From assembly GCA_948664205.1 (NCBI GenBank), contig CAPNDH010000002.1, forward strand, positions 53,987-81,649: DNA of 27,663 nucleotides, read 5' to 3'. Made by a program: the position numbers and the translations under genes. The notes beneath the pieces are model-generated. The model ran no database searches. It worked only from the letters and a program-made list of their open reading frames with translations, and was not told where the DNA came from. This document shows positions 7,920 through 19,900 of this stretch, one piece after another (the stretch's first letter is position 1; each line of letters begins with the position of its first letter). The stretch comes from an uncultured Clostridia bacterium. GTDB taxonomy: Bacteria > Bacillota > Clostridia > TANB77 > CAG-508.

Positions 7920-10900
7920 TTTTACGTATTGTATGTTGCTCTTATCTATACCATTTTGGAAATAATTATAATATATTTTTCCAGCCAATAGTTCATACAT
8001 TTTGTCTAGATCAGTTACTCTTACTCTTCCGTCGAAGTCCATATCTATTGCTCTTAATGCTATTGGGTCTGTAATTGTTGCTTCTTTTGATAGGTGTTTT
8101 AATAATTTGTCTAAGTCTGGTGTTGATACCCTTCCTATTTGTGTTTTTGTTTTACTTCCGTCGTTATAGTCTATATCTCCTTTAACAACAATTGTAAATG
8201 TTAATTCTTGATCTCCTAAAGTTGACCTTAATGTCATTCCTGTTCCTACATGGTCTTTTGGCTCTATTGGGTTTCCGTCATATCCTAGTACTTCCATGTG
8301 ACCATTTGACTCTAAGTTTCCTATGAATTCTTCTGCTAATACATAAGATTTATATTTTGCTATTTTTGTATCTATAAATGGTTTATCTATTGTATAGTGT
8401 GGATTTTTATATCCTTCTACTCCATAGAATCCATCTAATACTTGATATATTTCTTCTCCATCTTTATATATTTGAGCTTGAGAGTTTTTATCTTTTAAGT
8501 ATGTGTCATATAAATCATATCCTTCGTGATATCTCTTAGAAATTACATATAATTTTTCATAATCATCTTTCTCATTTAAAATATTTACTTCTATATATTG
8601 TTCTGAACATTTTTCTTGTAATATTTCAATATTTTTGTTGTTTGTATCTCCTAGTTTGATATCAGATATTACCATATCTTCTCCGTAACCAGTAAATGTT
8701 ACTTTTACGTTCTTTGGTTCACTATCTACTTTATATCCACTTGGGGTTGTTATTTCTTTTATAACTAATTCGTATTCTCCTGGTTTTGCTGGCATAAATA
8801 CGTCTTCTATTCTTAATTGTCCATTGTCGTTTGTTTTACCTTTTACTATTTCGCCATTTGCTAGCATTATTTCGAATTCTACGTTTTCAGTTATAATTTC
8901 TTTTGTTTCTGAATCTACTTTATTTAAAACAAATGTGTAACGTTTATCATTTGTATTACCTGTTCCAGAGCCACCTTCTTCATTTGTTACTTTTACTGTT
9001 ATTGTTGTGTCTGGCAAGCTTCCTTCTTCTGGTACCTCATATTCTATGTTGTCACCTTTTACTTGTACATCTTTTAAGTACATTTTTCCTTCTTCGTCTT
9101 TAGCAAATTCTAGTTCTAGCATAATATCATTTACATTTAGTACATATCCGTTTGGTGCTTTTACTTCATTTAATTTGTAAATATATTTTCCTTCTTCTTC
9201 AGGCATTTTAAATGCTTGAATGTCTAGTTTACCTTCTTCATTTGTTTCATAGTAGTTTACTTCATTTGTTTGCATATTTGTTAATTTGAATATCGCTGTA
9301 TCAGTTGTTATTGGGTTTTTATCTTTATCTACTTTTATTATATTAAATTTGTATTCTCCTTCTTGTGCTACATCATTTTCATTTGTATTTAATATAATTA
9401 AGTTTAATAATTGTTCTTTTGCTTTTGCTATTTTTAAAGTATCATTTCCTTTAACTACTTCTACATTTGTCATAATTAACTCATCTGCTTCATTTTTTGC
9501 AAATGTAATGTCTAATTCCATTTCTTCAGTAGGTGCTAAGTATCCTTCTGGTGTTTTTGTTTCTTTAATTACATATCTGTAAGTTCCTTCTTCTGGTGCT
9601 ATTAAATTGTTTACAACTATTCTTCCACTTTCATCTGTTGATTGTTTAAGTATTGGTTGTTTTATTTCTTGCACTTCACCTTCATATGTAATTTCTCCTG
9701 TTTCTTCATTTTCTACTGGAGTTAAGTTTTTATATGTTTCTATTCTAGTTATTTCAAACTCTGCTGGATTATTTGCAATTAATGTATTACTATTTTTATC
9801 AACTTTGTTAATTATCATACCATATGTGTTACTTGCTATTTCATTTACTGGCTTTAATATGATTTGTGTATTATCATCGTTGAATTCATGATCTACAGTT
9901 TCTGATATAGTTTCTAATTTATGTGTATCTTTATCTCTTTTACATATTACTGTTTTTGGCTGTGCATCTAGTTTAAATCCATCTACTGTTGCTATTTCCT
10001 TTATAGTTATTTTTATTTGTCCATAGCCTTCGAATGTCGGGCTAATAATAATACCCTCTTCATTTGTTGTATCTACCCATGTTGTTTGTGCTTTTCCATA
10101 TTCTTGTTCAACAGTCATTTCAAATGTTACACCTGGTATTAAGTATGGATATGATTCATTGTCTATATGGTGTTTTTCTAATAATATTTGGTATTTACCA
10201 TCTGTATTTGCTGATTCTTCTTTATTTGAAATTTGTAATTGTAATATTTTAGTTCCTATACCTGTTGGTATTTCATATGTTTCAAAATCAACTTCTACTT
10301 TGCCTGGAACATCATCTTCGCCAAGTACACGTTTAGTTTCTTTTATAAATGCTCTTTCATCTTTCATTATTTCTACATCATTTACATCACTTAATATTTC
10401 ATAATACATAATATTTCCTTTTGCATCATATTGTACAAGAAGTACTATATCATCTAATTGGTCATATCCTTCCATCTTTGTTTCTTTAAGTGTGTAAATC
10501 ATTGTTCTACCAGCTTGTATAATTCCACCATTTAATGTTGTATGTCCACTTTCATTTGTTAATTTAGATGTTTCATTTAATGTTGTTGGTGTTGTAGTTG
10601 CTGATGTTTGCATTACAGATGTTACTGTGAACTCTGCTCCACTTAATTTTTGTTTTGTCTTTCCATCTATCTTTGTAATATCAAATGTAAGCTCAGGATC
10701 ATTTTTAACTTTTATGATTATCTCTCTATTTGTATTATCTACTTTTACTTCAAAGCCTCCATCATTTACTTTGGTTAACGTTAAGTCTTTTTCAAGTTCT
10801 GAAGCTGATACTGTATACTGCGCTTTTACTATTACATCTCCTGCAACTGTATTTGTTTTACCATATACATATCCTGTTGCTGTTTCTACTTGATTTAATG

Positions 10901-13900
10901 AAATTTTAATATTTCCTTCTGCTTTTATTCCTGTTACTTTCATTACACCTTTTTCAGCTATGAATGTATTTTTTCCTACTGTTTTTGTAACATTTCTTGT
11001 TGTTCCTGTTGCATCTTTATAAGTTTCTCCATTACTATTTATAACCTCTACTTGGAATATTGAACCATTTATTCTCATTCCTGTTTGTGAATCTTCTGAT
11101 ACCACTTTTACTGTGTATTGTGGGTCAACTGTTCCATTTGATATATTAAATATCATGTTGTGAGATTTTCCTGTGTCTGAATCTAGGTAACATTCTGCCC
11201 TAAATGAGTCATCTGTAATTTCTGTTATCCTTCCATATGCATCAAATTTTACTGTTACAGTAATTGGTACTATTACATTATAACCTTCTGGAGCTACTAC
11301 TTCTGTTAAAGTATACCTAATTGTCTTGTTTTGGTAAGCAAGTCCTAAGTCCATATAGAATAAGCCATCTGTATTAGTCTTTTCTGCTTCATCTACACTA
11401 AAGTTTTTAGTAATTGTTCCATCATCATTTGTAGTTTCACTTTCTAATTTAGTGTTTGTAATTGTTTTTAATGAACCTGCCACTACGTTTCCCCTATTGT
11501 CAATTTCTTCAGATGTTATAGCAAATATTGCTCCTTCTAGTGGTGTTCCTGTATTAATGTCATCTTTTACAAGGTTTAGCTCTAATTTAGTTTCATTTTT
11601 GAAAGTTACTGTTACTGTTCCATGGTCCTCGTCTACTACTACATTTGCATATGCTCCGTTGCTATTTCCATTTACTGCATCTAATGCTAATGAATATACT
11701 TGTTCACCTTTTTGAAGAACTATTGTTGTTTCATTATTTGGTTCTGGTCTATATCCTTCTCCAATATTTCTTTCTGTAATTTTTATTGTAATTTCGCCTT
11801 TTTCTGTTCTGTTAATAGATTTGGTAATACCATTTGCATCTGTAGTTGGTACATCTATTTCTATACCGTTAATTGTTACATCATATTTTGTTCCTTCTAT
11901 TCCAAGTTTTTCATAGTTTTTATCTTCATTTTTTATAATTAAGTCATATGCGTTGTCGTTTGGAATTTCAAGGTTAATGTGTACTGGTATACTATCTACA
12001 AAACTAATTCCTTTTCCGTTGGCAGCTACATTTACTCCAACATTACTATCATTACTTAATGTTTCATATGCTAGTATACTTCCATCTGGGTTATATGTTA
12101 CTTGAATTATAACATCTTGTATTTTTCTATATGTGTCTGGTACTTCTATTTCTGAAATAGTGTACTTAGCTATTTTATATGAGCTTGATTCTGCAAATGT
12201 ATCTACTACTCCTACTACATTACCTTTATCATTTGTAGTTACTGCTGTATTTTTAGTAACTTTACCTGAAACTTCAGTCTTTACATTGAATTTTATAGTA
12301 TCCATTACTTCACCTGTAAGTTTGTCGTATTTGTGTACTCCTATTTTTACATCTTTTGGCATATTTGTTATTGATAAATGTACACCTTTTGTATTTACAA
12401 ATTTGTTTGGATCCATAGTAACTACATCTTGTCCACTGATTAGTGAATAACTTTCTATTTTTCCACTTTCATTAAATTTAACTTTAAATTTAATTATTGT
12501 ATTATTTGGATAATATCCATTTACTGTACTTGTTTGTTTTATAGTATATTCTACTTCTTCTGCTGGATAAATTGGTCCTATATATGTTTCTAAGTAACCA
12601 TTTTTATCTGTTTTAACTTCTCCTTGAGCAGTGTCTCCTTTGCTACTTGTCATCTCGAATGCTGCACCTTCTAATTTTAATGATGGATAGAATTTATCTG
12701 TTAAGTCTATGCTTACATTAAACCTTGGTTTGTTTTTAATGTTTGCTTCTAAGTCTACTTTTCCTACTCTGTTTACATCTTTATCTGCTGGTGCTGATTT
12801 TACAAATTTGTAATAATCACTTTCAGAATGTGTACTTCTTACTGTTCCATCATTATTAAATGTTACATAGAAGTCTAAATTATTTATTGGTACATATCCA
12901 TTTGGCGCTGTTGTTTCTGATAATGTGTATCTTACTGTTTTTCCTGCATATACTTTTCCTATTGTGCTTACACTATTTGCTGCTACACTTGCTTCTGCAT
13001 TTTCTGATGTTGTTACTTTAAATATTGCTCCTAATTTTGTGTTGCTATCATAGTAATCTACTTTATTCAATCTTACATTGAATTTTCTACTATATGGTAT
13101 AGTAATTTTTATATCATTATTCGTCCAACTAATGTCAACTGCATTAATATCTCCATATGAATCTGTACTTCTTGGTGTAACTCCTGATACTCTACCATTT
13201 TCATCATATGCTACATCTAATATTATATTTCCTGGGTCAAAGTAGCCAGTGTATCCTGAACCTACTGTATAAGTATTTAATTCATATCTATTTAGTCCGC
13301 CTGACACGCTTGCTCCCCAATATGTCCATCCTGCTTTTCCATTTGAGCCTGTTGTATAATATTTTGTTGATCTATATTCATATGAGTTGTTAGTTACATG
13401 TGTATTATTTAAATATGGTTCTACTCTTATACCATCTAAACCTTTACCTGTTACTTCATCTACAACTGTTGCTGTAATTGTTGTAATTGGTGCATATTTT
13501 ACTGTTATTTGAAGTGTGTGTTTATTTACTGCACTTTGTTTTACTTCAACAAATGCATTTTTAATATTGTTTGTAGATCTTTCACTTACTAATTTTACAT
13601 CAACTAGTTCTCCTTTTTCATTATAGGTTACTGTAACTGTTGCAATTAGTCTATCAGCATTATGAGTTGTATACCAATCTCTATATTTTTGATATTGTAT
13701 TGGACTTGTTGGCTCTTTTTGTTCAAGTACATAGAATGTTCTTGTTCTTGAGTCTACATTTAATCCTGATACATTATCTGCTTCTGTTGGTGCTACACCA
13801 ACTTTTGTTGCACCATATAAAGTTGCTATATCCCCTGATGTAGTATTTAAGCTTGCATCTGTTGTATATGTTGCTGAATAATCTCTTCCAAATGCCCCAT

Positions 13901-16900
13901 GTTCAAAACTACTATAATGTGGATCTATGTATCCTGATTTAATCGTGTTATCTCCTTCTCCTACCCTTGCATCTGTTGTTACATTATATGTTCCTTTTAA
14001 TGCTTCTCCTGTATACATATCCTTAGTTACCATTTGAAGTTGTAGCATTGGATAATATTTTATTGTTATATTTATTGTATTTCTTGTATTTGAAACTTCT
14101 ATATACCTTTGATCTGCAATATAACCTATTTGGTTAGTATCCCCTCCTGGGTTATATAAATTTGTACTAACTATTTTACCTTCATCATCAAAATTTACTT
14201 CTACTAGTAATTGATATGGTATTGATTGATATATTTGCTCTGTTTTTGTTTCTCCCATATAATATTCTGTAGGGGTTTTCTTTTGAACTAGTCTTAATAT
14301 TCTTCTTCCTGCACCTTCTTCGTATATTCCTACAGTTTCAATATCTTCTCCATGTGCTACGGCTTTTCCTGTACTATTTGATACAGATCCAGATGCTAAT
14401 TGAACTCTATATTTTGTATCTGGTGAATATGATGTTCCATTTGCTGTATCTACTAAAAATGCATCAAATTCTGCTGTTTCTAGTTTTTTATCTGAATCAT
14501 ATGTATCTTCTACTGTTAAATGTATGTTAAATTCATCACTTATGTCGTTTCCTATTATTGCTTGTAATGTGAAATTATCTCTATCAACATTGGTAATACT
14601 AATTATTCCTGATTTTACTTCTATTGGGTTGTTATCAATCATTTTTCCAGTTTCATCATATGTTATTTCAATAATTATTGGTTCATCTTGCCAATTATAT
14701 CCACTTGCTTTTCTAGTTTCTTTTATTGTATATTCAATTGTTTTAGATGCTAATGTTTTATCCATATATGCAATTGCTTTTCCAGCTGTATCTGTAGTTA
14801 CATTGTCTACATCTAACCTTACAAGTTTCTTTAATGTTTCTAGTAGTTCATTTACTCTATCTTGTGTTGTTCTATTATCATTAATCAATTTATCTATTAC
14901 ATTTTTGTTTGTAATTCTATTTATATATTGATTTATTCGTGTTTTTGTAGCCTTATTTAAGTTTACAATTCTATTAATTTTATCTATATTATTAATTCCT
15001 TGATTTATTTCGTCTTCTTCTTGTTCTGATAATTCTCCATCATTTTTTAAGTCATTTATTAAGTTTTCTAATCCTAAAGTTTGTTTTATTAGGTCCACAT
15101 CTTCTGGATCTATTTTTAATCTATCTAACACTTGTGATAAGTATTGTTCCTCAGTAATTTCACTTGAGTTTAGTGTAATTTTATTTTGTATTTCTTCTGA
15201 GTAACTAGATAAATTTTCTTTTGCTATTCTTGCTGTTATTTCAAAGTCAACATTTGGAACTGGTGTAGTATAATCTTCAGTACTTACTTTAGAAATATTA
15301 ATTGCAAGTTCAGGGTTACTTATTACTTTAACATTTACTTTGAATTTGTTCTCTGGTGTATCTTGAGTTGGTATTGTAGCTGTTACTATATCATCTGATT
15401 TAGTAACTCTTGGTGTGTTTATTATATATCCATTTTCATCGAAGTCTACTTCTATAATAGCATCTGTTAACATTGTTTGGTACCTTGGCGATGGACTTAA
15501 TTCTTTTAATGTATATTGTATTCTTGTATTAAATGCGCCCCTATCTAAGTGTGCCACTGCAACTCCTGTTGCATCTACTGTTGCTGCATCTTCTTTTGTT
15601 GGTATTGTAGAAGTTACTTCATATACTGCTCCGTATAATACAGTTGTACCATCTCTTTTATCTAAGTTTTGAATATTGAATTGTACTTCTGGATAGTTTT
15701 TAACTTCTATATTTACTATTCCATTAGAGTTTCCATTATAGCCTAAGCTTGATGCTGTTGATGGTTGTGTTTTTGTTACTGTTACAAATGTTACATTATC
15801 ATTTACATTTCCTTCTATTTGTGCATTTGTTATATTTCTATTTTCATCGTAAGTTACTTTTACTTTAAATTCAGGAACTAAAGCATAGCCTTGAGGTAGT
15901 GAATTTTGTTTTACTATGTATGTTACTTCTTCATTGTTTCCAAATTTTCCAACATAACTTATTGCATTTCCTTGTGTATTTGTAGTAGATGTTTTACTTA
16001 CTACATTTTCTAGCGTTATTTCAAATTCAGAATTTATTAATGATTCCTCTCCGAAAAATGCCTTATTTGTAATTACAAATGGTACTGCTGGTTCAATTTC
16101 TATTTTTATAGTTATTTCTTTTCCTTTATATGAAACTATTGATATATCTTCAGATACTGCCTCTGGAGGAGTTACTTTAGAAATATCTCCGTTTTCATCA
16201 TATATTATTTTGAATTCTTTATCTGATATTTTATTATAGTTATCTATATCGTTTGTTTGTTTTATTGTATATGTTTGAGTTCCATTTGGTAGAACATATC
16301 CTACTTCTACTCTAGTTGTTCCTGTTGCTTTTGTTATTGATGGCGTTATTTCATATTCTACATTTGTTAATCGCTCTTTGCTTAGTACATCTTCTGTTAT
16401 AACATTAACTATTAGTTTTTCTTGTGGTTCTATATTTATTTTTATATCTATATCGTTTCCATCAACTGTATTTGTAGCCTCAATTGTCCATATTGTCCCA
16501 TATCCTGTTTTTGCTTTATTAGCTTCATTTTCTGCAATTGTTTCTGCTGTTTTTACATTTCCATTTAAGTCAAATACAACTTCTACTGGAATTGGTTTTG
16601 CTAATTTTTTATAGTAGTCTGCTACTTTTAGTGTATCTACTGTATATGTTACTTTATATCCTTCTATTTCATAGTTTGCCCCTACTATTGCTACTGTTTT
16701 TCCTTCGTTATTAGTAGGCTTAGTATTTTGCTGTGCCCCTTGGCTTGTTGAAACTTTAAATTTGTATCCTTCTATTGGGTTTTGTGTAGTAACATCTTCT
16801 GCTGTTATTCCAAATTTAAATGTATCTAGTTCATAATCTGTTAATACTAATTTTGCTTCTGTTTTGTATGTTCCATCTTCTAATAAAGTTTCTTGTAATG

Positions 16901-19900
16901 GTTCTAGTTTTGCTCTTGGTGTCGCATATCCGCTCTTTTCTAGTTCAACTTTCATTTTTCCAGTTACTGCATCTATACTCTTTATTGTTAATATTTCTGT
17001 ATATTCATTTATATCGTAACCTATTGGAGCTTCTACTTCTGTTATTTCTATTTTTGTTCCTGCTGCAACTAGAATTCCTGCAAACTCTGTTGAATCTGTT
17101 ACATCTATTCCTCTTCTTACTACTCTAGTTCCATCAAGTCTTGTTACTATAACATCATATTTTGCACCTTGTAATAACTTATTATCTTTATCTACTTTTG
17201 TTAAATCAAGTGCAAAGTTTCCTACATCATCATAGTTTGTATAAATATCTAGGTATACATTTGATTCATATGCTACATTTGTTTCATAGCCACTAAATTC
17301 TCTTTTTGCTAATAATCTATTTCCCCATGTTGCTTCAACATTTGTAATTTGTATTATACCTTTATTTTCATTATATCTAAATGTTAGTTTTAGTGTTATC
17401 TTTGTGTTTTCAAGTACTTTGCCATTAACATCTACTTCATACATGTATAGGTAGTCTACTCTTTCTCCATTATTTAACTCTGCACCATTTACTTCTATTC
17501 CTTCTACTTGGAAGAATCCGTTATTGTCAGATATTGCTGGATTTAGAGTAAATACATTTCCTTCTGAGTCAGTTCCTGTATACTTAGTTTCTGCTGTAAT
17601 TGGTTTTCCTGCAAGTTTTAGTGTTTCTGATGTAAGTACAGTTTTTACTCCTCCTACATAGTTACCATTAATATCTGTTTTATTCATATATAAGTTTAGT
17701 ATTGTGTTATTTCCTGACTTTTCTTTATTTACATCATGATAAATAATGTTTTTACCTGAAACTTGAGCGCCTATCTTTTGTGTATTACCATCATATATAT
17801 ATGGCTCTTGATGTGTTATTTGATATGCTCCATTTACTCTTGTAAGTTGTATTATTTGTTCTTGTGTGTTTATTACATGTCCTTTTATTGTTTCTGCTTG
17901 TTTTACTGTTACTTTAATTTCGTCTGTACCTATAAGTCTTGTTGTTAGCATACCTTTTTCATCTGTTGCTCTTCCTGTTATTTTCCTTAAAACATTTCCG
18001 CTTCTATCTTCAATTGCAATATCATATTTTGCATCTTTTATTGCTTTATTTTTATCATTAACTAATTTTACTTGGAAGTTATATGTGTTTACTGAATCTG
18101 GTGTTAATCCTATTTCTACTTTTCCTGTGTGATATGCAAAGTCTTCATCCATTAGTTCATAACTTGGTGCAAACCATGGTACTGTGTATGTTGTATCACT
18201 ACAACTATCTATAAACTTATTGTCATCAAAGTGTACACTTATTCCACCTAGTTTGCTTTCACTGCTTATATATCCATATGGTACATTGTTTGTTAACATT
18301 ATATCATATGCATAAACTCCTGGTTCTTCATCATCTACTAAGAAATTAGCTATTCCGTTTCCATCTGAAACTGCGGTATAAGTTTTATTATTTACTAAGT
18401 TTATTAGTGTAAGCCCTACACCTGGAATATTTATGTCTCTTTCAACATTATCTATCATATGAATTTGTATTCTATTTTTTCCTGATCTTTCTACACTTGT
18501 TAGGTTAACCACTAATGCATTTGCATCACTGTCTGCTATTGCATCTAAATCTATTGGATCTCTAGCTGTTATTAATTGTACTCTTCCATCTGTTCTTGAG
18601 AATATTATTTCTTTAACTTTTGTATCTGCATGGTATCCTGTTGCTGGATTAACTTCTGTTAATTTTACTCTTACATTTCCTGTTCCTGGTAAATCAAGTT
18701 TAATTTGTCCATTTTCATCTGTTATACATCCATTTACTGTATTTGTAATTTGTTGTCCACTAGAGGCAACTCTTGTTACTTCTACATTGTATATTGCACC
18801 TTGTAGTTTTTTCTCGCTGTTATTAGAATCTTTTACATTTATTTCTAGTCTAAATGTATCTGCATTTTCTGATTGATTTTTTACTACTACTTTTGTTTCT
18901 GTGCCATTTACATATATACTTTCAACGTTTTCATTATATTTATGTGAAAACTCTGTTACTTGTCCATCTCTAAATGTTACATATAATGTTACGTTTCCTA
19001 TACCATCATATCCATCTTGACTATTTAATTGTGAAAGTACATATTCATATTTTCCATCTTTTGTCATTACAGATGGTCTGAATGTTAGTTTTCCTTGTTC
19101 ATTTGTTGTTGCATATAATGCTTCCATTTCATATTTACTATTTAGTTTTGGTTGAATTAATCTATATTCTATGTTTCCTAATTTTATATTAGAATTAGTT
19201 AAATCAACTGTTTCTAGGTTTATAGCATATGTTTGTGTTTTTATAGGTAATTTTACATCTATATTTCTAGTTGTATTATTTACTACTGGTTTTTCTCCCA
19301 CATCAGCTTCTGCTGTTATACCTTCTTTTTGTGGTCTATTGTTTACATTAATTATTGTTGCACTTGTTTCTGAATATCCTATTTGATTAACATTTGCTTT
19401 TATTTCAAATTCAATAGTGCCTAATGTTTTTAATTCGTCTATTAATATTTCGCCTTTATCATTTGTTTTTAATACTTTATCAAATACAGTTGTAGGATTC
19501 TCTAGTATATTTCCTTCAGCATCTTTTATTTTCTTTCCTACTACTTTAATTTCTAAGTCTTTTACTGGTAGTTTATCACTCTTTTCACTAACTGCTTTTA
19601 TTGTTAAACTATATTTTTGGCATATTCTATATTTTGGTGAATGCTCCATTTCATAATTTCTTTTATCGCCTGTATGATTATCATAGTTTATTGTCATTTT
19701 GCTACTTGTATCTAATATTCTATATACTTTTCCAGAATCTATATTACTATTTTCATCTAGTGTTAATGTAAATTGTACTTTTTTAGTTTCTCCTGCTTTA
19801 ATATTTGCACAATCTAATTCATATCCATCTTCTGTTTTAGTAAATATTACATCTGTAGGATTATTTGTTGCTTCTGTTAATGTAAAGTATTCATTAGTTT

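Noticed and set aside
7914..8200. Sortase LPXTG signal at the end of the giant protein
   Set aside because: The C-terminus has no LPXTG-like motif, hydrophobic segment or basic tail; it is a dockerin.
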